A DNA stretch of 64,000 bases from Bacteroidia bacterium (lineage in GTDB: Bacteria > Bacteroidota > Bacteroidia > AKYH767-A > OLB10): NCBI GenBank assembly GCA_023262505.1, contig JALRAP010000001.1:1-64000 (forward strand), in the 5' to 3' direction. The number at the start of each line of letters is the position of its first letter. Within the stretch, counting starts at the first letter, position 1. This document shows, one piece after another, positions 10,041-19,730 of this stretch. Below the pieces are notes generated by a model. It made no database searches, had not been told where the DNA came from, and saw nothing but the letters and a program-made list of their open reading frames with translations. The translations under genes and the position numbers were made by a program.

Positions 10041-11825
10041 ATGAGATTCAAAATACTGGTATTCATATTGATGGTTTCCTACACAGGGGGGGCTTTCGGC
10101 CAGAGCGACTCAAGCAAAGCCAAGGAGTTTTACCAATCCCTAAAGCGCAAGGCTGATCGAAATCCCGCCACCCTATTGCTTTACAAGATCGTTTTCAATG
10201 TGCCAGACGAGGCTGAATTGGATAGCATACTGGAATCGCCAGGGTTTTTTGGTGACAGAATCATTCGCAATATCAACATCAATACGCGCGAACCTTTCGG
10301 AACTTCATTACATGACACTTCGGTCAATACCTACAGTACATTGCAGAAGGCAGGTAACGCATTACATTTCAGGACTAGGAGTAGAGCCATCGAAAACCTG
10401 CTTGTTTTCGAATCCGGAGAAAAGCTGGATATGCTCAAGATCGAGGAGTCGGAGCGACTGATTCGCAGTTCAGGATTCATTCGTGATGTGCAAATAAAAA
10501 TCAAGCCAATAGATAAAGATTCTGCAGATGTTTATGTAGAAACCCGAGACCATTGGACTTTCAAGGCATCCGCAACGGTTACATCCAACCAAACACGGAC
10601 AAAATTCACCAGTTATGATCTTTTCGGAATGGGTCATCGATTCAGCAATGAACTAACATGGCTGAAGGGCGAATCCCGATTGCTAAAACCATATTTGGAA
10701 GGCTACTACCTGGCCCCATCGGTTGCGGGATCTTTCGCATCCGCGAAGCTCTCCTATAAGTTGAAAGAGGACAACCGTTCCATTCAATTCGACGTAGATC
10801 GTCCGTTTGTATCACCGTTAGCTGAATGGGCAGGCGGTTTAACTGTTTCAAGATATTTGAAAAACGACTCCTTGCGACTAACCAAATCCACATATGCTCC
10901 ATTTATGAAAGAAGGGTCAACATATGGAGGATGGCTAGCAAAATCATTCATGCTTCGACCTGGGAAATCCATGGAAGAGCGGAGTACTCGATTAGTTATA
11001 TCAATGGCTTTTGCAAGCGATGAGCCTACCCAACTTAACACCAGTGATTTGATTGCACGTGAAATACTTTCCACGAAAAAAACAGCATTAACCTCTATTG
11101 GTATTTCGAGCAGAAGCTATGTGATGGATAAATATTTATTCCAATTTGGAGAGGACGAAGATGTACCTTCTGGTAGAAAAATTCAAATAACATCAGGTTA
11201 TGACTTCGGATCGTATTCCAATAGATACTATATAGGCGGTTCTGCAGCTGCTGGCGGATATATCCGAAACGCCTTTTATGCGTCATGTCATTTGGATTTT
11301 GGGACCTTTTTAAAATATGGAAACAAACAAGATGAGGCACTGAAAGCAAATCTTTTCACTTTCTCTCCCCTTGTTAATGTTGGCAAGTGGAGGATACGAT
11401 TCATAGGAGAAATGAACTATGTGAAATTCACAAACCAGCTCTATTACCGTCCGTTGAATCTGCAACAAGATCGCTTGCTACCAGGATACCGATCCGGCAC
11501 ACCTGAGGGATTGGAGCGGTTTGGATTGAACACCACAGCTGTGCTATTCAATCAATTTGAATGGCTCGGCTTCAAATTCACCCCTTTGATTTATGGAGGA
11601 GCAGGAGTCGTAAAGGATGATAATAACCGCTTATTCAACTCTACTTGGATTGGAGTATGGGGCGGCGGTTTGGCTGTTTCAAACAAGTTCCTGGCTCAAT
11701 CTGATTTCAAGATAATCTTGGCGGTTTTTTCGAACCAAAACCTACCAAATCGTTTAGGCTCAATCAGCGCATGGCAATACAGCTTCAGGGATTTTGATTT
11801 TACAAAGCCGGAAGTGCTATATTGA
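10041..11825 (+). CDS. BamA/TamA-like outer-membrane protein with POTRA-like region
   Basis: Signal peptide; ESERLIRSSGFIRDVQIKIKPIDKDSADVYVETRDHW (POTRA-like); aromatic-rich beta-barrel C-terminal half. Confidence 0.75.
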   Translation: MRFKILVFILMVSYTGGAFGQSDSSKAKEFYQSLKRKADRNPATLLLYKIVFNVPDEAELDSILESPGFFGDRIIRNININTREPFGTSLHDTSVNTYSTLQKAGNALHFRTRSRAIENLLVFESGEKLDMLKIEESERLIRSSGFIRDVQIKIKPIDKDSADVYVETRDHWTFKASATVTSNQTRTKFTSYDLFGMGHRFSNELTWLKGESRLLKPYLEGYYLAPSVAGSFASAKLSYKLKEDNRSIQFDVDRPFVSPLAEWAGGLTVSRYLKNDSLRLTKSTYAPFMKEGSTYGGWLAKSFMLRPGKSMEERSTRLVISMAFASDEPTQLNTSDLIAREILSTKKTALTSIGISSRSYVMDKYLFQFGEDEDVPSGRKIQITSGYDFGSYSNRYYIGGSAAAGGYIRNAFYASCHLDFGTFLKYGNKQDEALKANLFTFSPLVNVGKWRIRFIGEMNYVKFTNQLYYRPLNLQQDRLLPGYRSGTPEGLERFGLNTTAVLFNQFEWLGFKFTPLIYGGAGVVKDDNNRLFNSTWIGVWGGGLAVSNKFLAQSDFKIILAVFSNQNLPNRLGSISAWQYSFRDFDFTKPEVLY

Positions 11826-11871
11826 ATTTAAAAAAACTATTTTTACCTTTATTAAACCAACCTCAACTCAT

Positions 11872-13635
11872 ATGTCAAGAGCTTTGATCCTATTGATTCT
11901 AGGAGCCGCAATTGTTTGTTTAGAAACAATCTCCGCATCAGCACAATGTGTTCCGAACACTAACTTTACCGGAGCCGGTATTTATCCCGATACTCTGCCC
12001 GATGCCACAGCCGGAGCGGCCTATGATCAAGATGTGACGTTTGTAATGCTTACCGATACATTGGGTCTGACCATATACGATTACACAATCACCAACATCA
12101 GCGGACTTCCCATTGGTTTGAATTGGCAATGCAACAATTTTCAAAACGGATGCACCTACGACCCGGCAGTTTCTATATATGGGTGTGTGAAAATATCAGG
12201 CACACCGATTGTTCCTGGCACATTCACCTTTACGGTAACTGTGATCGCAGATGTCCAGTTGGCTGGATTGCAAACCATAAATTTCGATAGGCCTTTGACG
12301 GTGCTGCCCGCCAATGTTTCCAATCCAGGATTTGCTATGACTAATAATGTAGGTTGCTCGCCTCTCACAGTTAGTTTCTCAAATAATAATCCTGGGCAAT
12401 CAGCTTACGCCTGGGATTTCGGAAACGGTTTGCAAAGCAATGTAGAGAATCCTCCTGCGCAGACCTATGCCACACCTGGAACTTACATAGTAACACAAAC
12501 CGTTACACCTAATGTGGTTCCTGATTTTTATCTCACCAACATCACGGTAACTGGCATTCCAAATAATTACGGAGCACCTCTAGACGATCCAGACCCTTAC
12601 TTCCTTCTGTATGATCCAGCCGGTACACAAGTGTACGATTCGCGACCAGCATTAAACGGCGTATTCCCTCCATACTCATGGAACACTCCCAACATCTTAC
12701 TAGCAAATGGAAATTATACTGCCCATGTTTGGGATGAAGATGGAGGATTATTTGGAGCGGACGATGATCTCGGCGTCATAACTTTTCAAGGCCACGGGAA
12801 CTCAGGAACTGCTTCCGGAAATGTCGGCGGAGCTTCAGGCACTCTGGTTGTGAATTACACAATTTTTCAAACGCCTGTAGTGCCTCTGGTTGCAACCGAC
12901 ACCATCATTGTTTACGCAACTCCATCCGCACCAAACATCAATAGCAACGGTCCCACGGTGATTTGCGAAGGGGAAAGCTTGGATTTAATAGCTAGCGATA
13001 GTACAAATAACGTACAATGGTATGAAAGCGGATCCTTGTTAGTTGGGGCTAACAATGCCGTTTATACTCCAACTGCTTCCGGTAGCTATTCTGTGATCGT
13101 TACTACTCCGCAAGGATGCACCTCGGGATCTGCATCTACTAATGTGACCATCAACCCAGTTCCCACCAAGCCAACATTTTTCATCAATGGAAATACATTC
13201 ACAACCGGAGTAAGTGGACTGTCGTTGCAATGGTACTTGAATGGCAACCCAATACCTGGAGCTACAAGCAGCAGCTTTACTGCTCAAATTGGTGGCACCT
13301 ATGTGCTTTGCGGAACCGATGCAAACGGATGCACTAACTGCTCCGATTCCTTGGCATTTTCAGGTGTGGGCCTAGCCGAGAATCCCCACTTTCCATTTTC
13401 AATTTATCCGAACCCGAACAATGGAACCTTCAACATACAACCAATGGACCCAAGGAAGGTGGGAGTTTTTGATTTTACAATTACCGATATGACCGGCAGG
13501 ATGATTTATGATGAAAAATCCATCTATGGAAACAGGGCCATTCATTTGGATAACATAATATCAGGAGCTTACCAGTTGATTATACAACACAACGGCTTGC
13601 AGTCCGTTTCAAAACTAGTTGTGACGAAATATTAG
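11872..13635 (+). CDS. Secreted PKD/Ig-like protein with T9SS C-terminal sorting domain
   Basis: Start set at ATG 11872 (MSRALILLILGAAIVCLETISASA). PKD-like YAWDFGNGLQSN...; C-terminal FSIYPNPNNGTFNIQ...SGAYQLIIQHNG. The track start at 11794 lies inside the previous gene. Confidence 0.85.
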   Translation: MSRALILLILGAAIVCLETISASAQCVPNTNFTGAGIYPDTLPDATAGAAYDQDVTFVMLTDTLGLTIYDYTITNISGLPIGLNWQCNNFQNGCTYDPAVSIYGCVKISGTPIVPGTFTFTVTVIADVQLAGLQTINFDRPLTVLPANVSNPGFAMTNNVGCSPLTVSFSNNNPGQSAYAWDFGNGLQSNVENPPAQTYATPGTYIVTQTVTPNVVPDFYLTNITVTGIPNNYGAPLDDPDPYFLLYDPAGTQVYDSRPALNGVFPPYSWNTPNILLANGNYTAHVWDEDGGLFGADDDLGVITFQGHGNSGTASGNVGGASGTLVVNYTIFQTPVVPLVATDTIIVYATPSAPNINSNGPTVICEGESLDLIASDSTNNVQWYESGSLLVGANNAVYTPTASGSYSVIVTTPQGCTSGSASTNVTINPVPTKPTFFINGNTFTTGVSGLSLQWYLNGNPIPGATSSSFTAQIGGTYVLCGTDANGCTNCSDSLAFSGVGLAENPHFPFSIYPNPNNGTFNIQPMDPRKVGVFDFTITDMTGRMIYDEKSIYGNRAIHLDNIISGAYQLIIQHNGLQSVSKLVVTKY

Positions 13636-13638
13636 ACT

Positions 13639-14064
13639 ATGGCCGAAAACGAAATACCCATCAAACCGATTCCACTTTTCGGAATAGAGCATTTTTACCG
13701 TGTTTCCGATATCGGATTCTTTTTGGATGAGGAAAGCGGTGAATTGAATGCCGATATGGTAGACAAGGATTTCAAGGAGCCAAACTTGTTGGAATGCAAG
13801 GAAAGAGCGCTGTCATACTTTATGGAGTTGCTAACGGATTTACTACTTCAAGGCAAGTACATTCTACCCTATAAGGGCGAAGTGGATTGGGAAAAATGCA
13901 AGCCCGAAGCACACAAGATCATTCTTTCCCTGATAAAGCTGCACCCCGACGGAACCGAAGAGGATTTTATGTTAATAGGTGGGACCGAGGAGGGTATGGC
14001 AGATGCACGAATGGAAGAACAAATAACCTTTGTGATCCACCGAAAGTCAGGGATGCTTCATTAA
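13639..14064 (+). CDS. Hypothetical protein
   Basis: 141-aa ORF immediately after the preceding CDS, same strand, acidic soluble protein; no family recognised. Confidence 0.7.
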   Translation: MAENEIPIKPIPLFGIEHFYRVSDIGFFLDEESGELNADMVDKDFKEPNLLECKERALSYFMELLTDLLLQGKYILPYKGEVDWEKCKPEAHKIILSLIKLHPDGTEEDFMLIGGTEEGMADARMEEQITFVIHRKSGMLH

Positions 14065-14144
14065 GAGCAAAAATTACCTCGAACCATGCCCTATGTCGCC
14101 TGATTTTTGAAATAATTTACTACTTTCGCAATCCCTTTCCAGAT

Positions 14145-14228
14145 GCCCGGGTGGCGGAATTGGTAGACGCGCTGGTCTCAAACACCAGTGATAGCAATAT
14201 CGTATCGGTTCGACCCCGATCCCGGGTA
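14145..14228 (+). tRNA. tRNA-Leu (anticodon CAA)
   Basis: GCCCGGG acceptor pairs with CCCGGGT; anticodon arm CTGGT-CTCAAAC-ACCAG; long variable arm; T arm ATCGG-TTCGACC-CCGAT. CCA not encoded. Confidence 0.95.
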
Positions 14229-14234
14229 CCCTTC

Positions 14235-14265
14235 AAAAAGCCATGTTTATCACATGGCTTTTTTA
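14235..14265 (+). terminator. Intrinsic terminator downstream of tRNA-Leu
   Basis: AAAAAGCCATG-TTTATCA-CATGGCTTTTTT. Confidence 0.8.
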
Positions 14266-14371
14266 TTATGTTATTTTTTATTGTTTTCCGTAAAAACAAA
14301 TGCATTACACCAAATAAATTTTGGTGAATTGGTAGTTCCGTGTTACATTTCCAGTCCAAAACCTAACCATT

Positions 14372-17300
14372 TTGCGTTTAATCATTTTTAAAAACAATCC
14401 TGCCCTTTTTCGTGTCGCAACATGCATTTTGGTTTTAGTCCACAAGAGGACATCGGCAAGCTTGTTGCTATTGCTGTTGCTAATCTGCCCTCTCGCATCT
14501 CAAGGCCAAACAACCACTTTGGTAGACCCCATCGGTGCAGGAGGATTCGAGCTGGGTTCGACATGGGCAGCCAACGGCTGGACAGTTGTCAATGGAACGA
14601 ATGCAACGAACAGATGGTTTGTTGGAACAGCTGCAACAGGACTCACAGGTGTAAATTGCGCTCACGTTGGTACCGGCGCGAACAACAACAATTATGACCC
14701 GTTGGCAATTACAGTAAACCATTTTTATAGAGATGTGACAATTCCTGCGGGCCAGTCGAATGTTACACTTAATTTCTCTTGGAAAGGTTTTGGCGAATCC
14801 ACCTACGATTACGTACGAGTTTATGTCGTTCCTACAACTACAACACCAACGGTGGGGACCCTTTTGGCATCAGGACAGATTGGTGGCGATTATAATTTAA
14901 GTTCTACATGGCAAAGCGCCGCCATTACGCTACCAACAAATCTTGCAGGGACAACACAAAGACTGGTTTTTACCTGGCGGAATGACGGAAGTGTTGGAAC
15001 CAACCCGGCTGGCGCAATCGATAACGTCTCGCTCGTGTCTACATCCAATGCCCCTAGCTGCGCCCAATTGTTGGGAGCAGGATTTGTCACAGCTCCATCT
15101 TTACCCTACAACTCAGGGTCAGGATCTACTTGTGGAGCTGGAAATGACTTGACTTCGGCTAACACCAATGTTTGCGGATCAACATCTTACCTAGGTGGAG
15201 AAGATCGGGTTTGGGCATTCACCCCTACGGCTTCCGGACAAATCTCCATCGACCTCAATGCTCCATCTGCGAGCTACACCGGCTTGATGTTATATCAAGG
15301 TTGTCCGTTGACTTCATCCGGCAATGGCGTTTGCATTGCACAATCCCAAAGTTCAACTGGAAGTAAGACGCTTTGTGTTACCGTAACCGCCAATGTGACC
15401 TATTATTTGGTTCTTGATTCTTGGCCTTCCCCTACATGTAACGCCTACAATAACCTGTCTATTTCCTCACCATCGGGTGGTGCTCAATCTTGCTCATCTC
15501 TTTTGGGCACAGGATTTTCCAATGTGGCTGCGCTACCATATAACTCCGGAGCAGGCACAACGTGTGGCCAGGTAAACGATCTGACCCCTGCTAATACCGC
15601 AGCGTGTGGATCCGCCCTATACTTGGATGGCGAAGATCGTGTTTGGGCGTTCACTCCGACATCATCAGGCCAAGTAACGATTAACCTCGATGCTCCAAAC
15701 GCCACTTGGACAGGCTTGATGGTTTACCAAGGATGTCCCGTTTCTACCCCATGCGGAGGCGCATCAACGGCCACATGCGTAGCTCAAAGCCAAAGTTCAG
15801 CAGGAAGCAGATCGATTTGCATAACGGTAACCGCCGGAGCCACCTACTATGTGATTTTGGATTCGTATCCGAGTCCCGCATGCAACGCATATAACAATCT
15901 GTCAATTTCAGCGCCTTCAACAGGAGGAGGAGCATCTTGCGCTTCTCTTCTTGGCAATGGTTACACGAGCGTGGCTTCGCTTCCTTACAATTCGGGTTCG
16001 GGAACCACGTGCGGGCTTGGCAATGACCTCACCTCAACCAATACCGCCACTTGCGGTGCAACTTACTATTTGGATGGCGAGGACCAAGTTTGGGCCTTCA
16101 CACCAACAACAACTGGTCAAATCACGATTGACCTAAATGCACCATCGGCATCTTATACGGGATTGATGCTTTACCAGGGTTGCCCGACTGCAGGCCCCTG
16201 CGGAGGCGTATCATCCGCAGTGTGTATTGCCCAATCACAAAGCTTTGCGGGAAGTAAATCCATCTGCGTGAATGTTACTGCCAATGTAACCTACTACCTT
16301 GTTTTGGATTCTTGGCCATCACCTGCATGTAATGCATACACCAACCTGTTCATTTCCGCCGTTTCCACCGGAGCTGCAGGCACGGTTTGCTCCAATGCCA
16401 TTTCAATCGCTGCTCTGCCATATTCGGGAAGTAATCAATCCACCGCATGCGCCGGCAATGATTACAATGCAGCAACACCGGGTATTTGCAATACTGCCTT
16501 CACTTCAGGAGAAGATCGCGTTTATTCCTTTTCCGTCAGCACCCCTCAATGCATCGGCATTTCCTTAACAGGTTCCAGCAGCAATGACATTGGGTTTTAT
16601 GTGTACCAGGGTTGTCCTGGTGCAGCGGGATCAGCATGTATCGGCAGCGGAGGCGGAGCTACTCTAGGAACGTTGTCTGGAACCGTCACTCTTCCTGCAG
16701 CTGGAAGCTACTTTATCATAATCGACTCTCAAAACCCCACCACTAGTGTTACATACAACATACAAGTCACCTCCTTCGGAAGCGGTGCGCCAAACGACCG
16801 GCCATTCCAAGCGGTGGGAATACCGTTCAATATAACCACTCCGGGCAACAACAGTTGTTCTGGAAACGCTGATGAACCCGGACAGCCATCCTGCTTCGGA
16901 CCCACAGGAGCCAACACCTTGAATACGGTTTGGTACAGCTTTGTTGCACCGGCTTCAGGCTGCGTTAAAATGCGGACTGGACTAGGAACTCTGACCAACA
17001 CCCAAATCGCTGTCTATGGACCTGTAACAGGAACTGTGGTCGCAGGAGCAGGAGCAACCTTGCCCTATTTGGCTTGTAATGACGATTTACCTCCTTGTGG
17101 AACCAATACCTATCCTACCTCCACTTTGAGTTTGACTGGACTAACTCCAGGAATGACATATTACATTTCAGTCGATGGTTATGGAGGGCAAACAGGTTCT
17201 TTCACGCTGTTTGTAATGGATTCTGGAACAGGGGGGGCTTTACCTTTCCCACCAACACCGGGCCAAGACTGTTCGGTTTCATTTCCCATTTGTGATGCAA

Positions 17301-19621
17301 ACATTTCCGTTCCCAACCCCGGTCCACAAGCTGTAGGTAGCTCATGTGAATTCGGCAGCGGTATCAACTGCTTGGCATCAGGTGAGAGAGGGTCGTATTG
17401 GTATCGCATTAACATTGCAGCCAATGGGTTTTTGGAATTCGATATTGTTCCGAACGATTGGCCAGGTGCACCATCCACCACGGCAACCGACTACGACTTT
17501 GCAGTATGGCAAACGCGCACAGCAGGAACTCCTGGTCCAGCAGACTGCAACAACCTAGCATCCGTACCTCCAATTTCTTGTAACTACAGCTTTTTAGGAG
17601 TTACAGGGTGTTTCAGCGCAAACGCTGGCACAGCCCCCGCCGCTTATCCTGGATTTGGAGGTGCATATCAGCCTCGAATTCCTGTAAGCGCAGGTGACGA
17701 GTACCTGATTATCGTATCAAACTTTACCAACAGCACCTCGGGTTTTACTCTTAATTTCTCTACCGCTACTCCATTAGCCGCAAATCCACCAACAGGAGGA
17801 ACACTTGTTTGGACTGGATCACTAAATAATGATTGGTACAACCCTGAAAACTGGGGAGGTTGCGCCATACCAAAATGTACTTACAACGTTGCAATACCCC
17901 CAGTAGCCATTCAACCATCCATAACCGGATCGACTGCAACCGTTGGAAGCATTGATATATCTGCCGGAGCAACTCTGACATTACAGACAGGTGCACAGCT
18001 TAAGGTTTGCAATAACTTCATTAATAACGGAGCCATTGTTGCCCAAAGCGGATCCACATTAGTGCTGCAGAGCGATTCAATCGTACAGAACCAATACATG
18101 ACAGGCTGCATGACGGGTTCAAACAGGCTGTGGAATGTTGTCATCAACAAACCTTCAAATGTCAACGGCAACACCGTTTTCTTGAACAACGACCTCGACA
18201 ACGCAGGCGATTTCACCGTTGGTTCATCCCCCACATATGCCGGAGGTGTTTTCAGTGCGGCAAACCGCAACCATCGAGTTGGCGGGAATTTTTCGATCTT
18301 CTACACAGCAACTCCCTATGCCACCTATGATGCCACAGGCAGTACTCTTGAGTTTAACGGCACCATTGCACAAAACTATTTCAACCGTGGAGCTCTCAAT
18401 AACGTAGTGATGAACCATACCGGTCCAGGACTCACTCTCGGCAATAGTGGTGCTACGGATTGGATGGTGGTAACTGGCAATTTGAATCTCAATCAAGGAA
18501 AAATAATCACCTCCGCATCAAACAGGGTCAACGTCTTGAACAATGCCCCAACTGCTGTAAATCAAGGAGCCATTTCAAGTTTTGTGGATGGTAATTTACG
18601 CAGGTCTTTCGCTGCGACTGGAGGTTCTTATGACTTCCCTGTTGGTTCGGCCGCGAAAGGCTATCAGCGGATCAACTTCAATTTTCCAAGTGGCAACGAC
18701 CGCACGTATGCAATCGCCTCCTTCACCAACACTGCTCCCGCTACGCCGAGTCCAGCATTGGGTCCTGAATGCCTTTACAGCACGTATGACCAAGCCCCAT
18801 TGAACAATGGGTATTGGCTGGTAAGTGCCGTTCCAGCTACCGGGGTTGCCACATTCAATGCCACCGCCTATCCTACCAATTATTCGAATGCCACGTTGGG
18901 CTATACACTTATGCGTAGAGCATCAGCAACCTCTGTTTGGGGTCTTGAAGGCACCTGCGTTTTTCCTGGTCCGATCACAGCAATTCAACGAAATGGCATG
19001 ACCACCATGGGGACAAATACAGGTTTTTCGGTAGCCCAATCCCTTTCACCGCTTCCAATTTCGCTCTTGGATTTGAGAGCAACTCCCGCCGGAAACAAGA
19101 TCTTAATCAATTGGTCAACCGCCAGCGAAACCAACAATGCTGGATTTCACCTTGAAAAAAGCACTCAAGGGGATTCGTTCAGCCAAATTGGATGGATACC
19201 TGGCCATGGAAATACCAACGTTCAATACGATTATCAATTTGAAGATTTGGAGGTTGAGAAGAACAAGACATATTATTACAGGCTAAACCAAATGGATTTT
19301 GATGGCACCTCCAGTTACTCGGATGTTGTTTCAGCAAAATTGAGTTCCAACCAAGGTGTTCAGATTTCGGCTTGGCCGAACCCTTTCAATACTTCTACTA
19401 ATTTGATAATCAACCTACAGCAGGAGGAGTTTGTAGAGGCATGGGTTGTTAATGCCATTGGACAGCAGGTTGCCGAATTAACACATCAAAAACTTTCCAA
19501 AGGCTCTCACCCATACTCCTTTGACCTCAAAGCAAACAGCTGCAAACCAGGAGTTTATATGTTAATGGTAAAGGTTGGTGAAGAAATGTTCAGGTTGCGT
19601 ATGGTGGCCTACGACCGCTAA
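14372..19621 (+). CDS. Very large secreted repeat protein with T9SS C-terminal sorting domain (start codon uncertain, non-ATG)
   Basis: 1749-aa ORF; signal peptide-like SASLLLLLLLICPLASQGQ; repeated PPC-like modules (GEDRVWAFTPTASGQISIDL...YYLVLDSWPSP); C-terminal ISAWPNPFNTSTNLIINL...KPGVYMLMVKVGEE. Confidence 0.9.
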   Translation: MRLIIFKNNPALFRVATCILVLVHKRTSASLLLLLLLICPLASQGQTTTLVDPIGAGGFELGSTWAANGWTVVNGTNATNRWFVGTAATGLTGVNCAHVGTGANNNNYDPLAITVNHFYRDVTIPAGQSNVTLNFSWKGFGESTYDYVRVYVVPTTTTPTVGTLLASGQIGGDYNLSSTWQSAAITLPTNLAGTTQRLVFTWRNDGSVGTNPAGAIDNVSLVSTSNAPSCAQLLGAGFVTAPSLPYNSGSGSTCGAGNDLTSANTNVCGSTSYLGGEDRVWAFTPTASGQISIDLNAPSASYTGLMLYQGCPLTSSGNGVCIAQSQSSTGSKTLCVTVTANVTYYLVLDSWPSPTCNAYNNLSISSPSGGAQSCSSLLGTGFSNVAALPYNSGAGTTCGQVNDLTPANTAACGSALYLDGEDRVWAFTPTSSGQVTINLDAPNATWTGLMVYQGCPVSTPCGGASTATCVAQSQSSAGSRSICITVTAGATYYVILDSYPSPACNAYNNLSISAPSTGGGASCASLLGNGYTSVASLPYNSGSGTTCGLGNDLTSTNTATCGATYYLDGEDQVWAFTPTTTGQITIDLNAPSASYTGLMLYQGCPTAGPCGGVSSAVCIAQSQSFAGSKSICVNVTANVTYYLVLDSWPSPACNAYTNLFISAVSTGAAGTVCSNAISIAALPYSGSNQSTACAGNDYNAATPGICNTAFTSGEDRVYSFSVSTPQCIGISLTGSSSNDIGFYVYQGCPGAAGSACIGSGGGATLGTLSGTVTLPAAGSYFIIIDSQNPTTSVTYNIQVTSFGSGAPNDRPFQAVGIPFNITTPGNNSCSGNADEPGQPSCFGPTGANTLNTVWYSFVAPASGCVKMRTGLGTLTNTQIAVYGPVTGTVVAGAGATLPYLACNDDLPPCGTNTYPTSTLSLTGLTPGMTYYISVDGYGGQTGSFTLFVMDSGTGGALPFPPTPGQDCSVSFPICDANISVPNPGPQAVGSSCEFGSGINCLASGERGSYWYRINIAANGFLEFDIVPNDWPGAPSTTATDYDFAVWQTRTAGTPGPADCNNLASVPPISCNYSFLGVTGCFSANAGTAPAAYPGFGGAYQPRIPVSAGDEYLIIVSNFTNSTSGFTLNFSTATPLAANPPTGGTLVWTGSLNNDWYNPENWGGCAIPKCTYNVAIPPVAIQPSITGSTATVGSIDISAGATLTLQTGAQLKVCNNFINNGAIVAQSGSTLVLQSDSIVQNQYMTGCMTGSNRLWNVVINKPSNVNGNTVFLNNDLDNAGDFTVGSSPTYAGGVFSAANRNHRVGGNFSIFYTATPYATYDATGSTLEFNGTIAQNYFNRGALNNVVMNHTGPGLTLGNSGATDWMVVTGNLNLNQGKIITSASNRVNVLNNAPTAVNQGAISSFVDGNLRRSFAATGGSYDFPVGSAAKGYQRINFNFPSGNDRTYAIASFTNTAPATPSPALGPECLYSTYDQAPLNNGYWLVSAVPATGVATFNATAYPTNYSNATLGYTLMRRASATSVWGLEGTCVFPGPITAIQRNGMTTMGTNTGFSVAQSLSPLPISLLDLRATPAGNKILINWSTASETNNAGFHLEKSTQGDSFSQIGWIPGHGNTNVQYDYQFEDLEVEKNKTYYYRLNQMDFDGTSSYSDVVSAKLSSNQGVQISAWPNPFNTSTNLIINLQQEEFVEAWVVNAIGQQVAELTHQKLSKGSHPYSFDLKANSCKPGVYMLMVKVGEEMFRLRMVAYDR
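15056..16384 (+). repeat. Three tandem in-frame ~145-150 aa repeat modules (plus a divergent fourth from about 16385)
   Basis: Units start at 15056 (SCAQLLGAGF), 15488 (SCSSLLGTGF) and 15935 (SCASLLGNGY). Each contains LPYNSG(S/A)G(S/T)TCG..NDLT.(A/T)NT, GED.VWAFTPT and SP.CNAY(N/T)NL.IS. Confidence 0.9.
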
Positions 19622-19677
19622 TCGAACTTTCACTAGTCTGGTCTTTTCAGAATTCCTTTATTTTCAAATCGAAAGAC

Positions 19678-19708
19678 TTTGAAATGACGCTCTTTTTTCG
19701 TTATTTTG
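19678..19708 (+). promoter_or_regulatory. Putative Bacteroidota-type promoter for prs
   Basis: TTTG (19678-19681), N19, TTATTTTG (19701-19708), 22 bp before the prs ATG. Confidence 0.5.
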
Positions 19709-19730
19709 CAACCCATTTTGAAAATCGTCC

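Noticed and set aside
10642-11074. Overlapping minus-strand ORFs opposite the BamA-like gene
   Set aside because: Antisense to a well-supported outer-membrane protein frame; no recognisable domain.
13887-14327. 146-aa plus-strand ORF (and ORFs 14120-14359, 14188-14391) spanning tRNA-Leu
   Set aside because: They run through the tRNA and terminator and out of frame with the 13639 CDS; no protein-like composition.
15056-16384. Regular ~440-bp periodicity considered as a mobile or CRISPR repeat
   Set aside because: The repeats are in-frame protein domains of one CDS and diverge at synonymous positions; no inverted repeats or target duplications.
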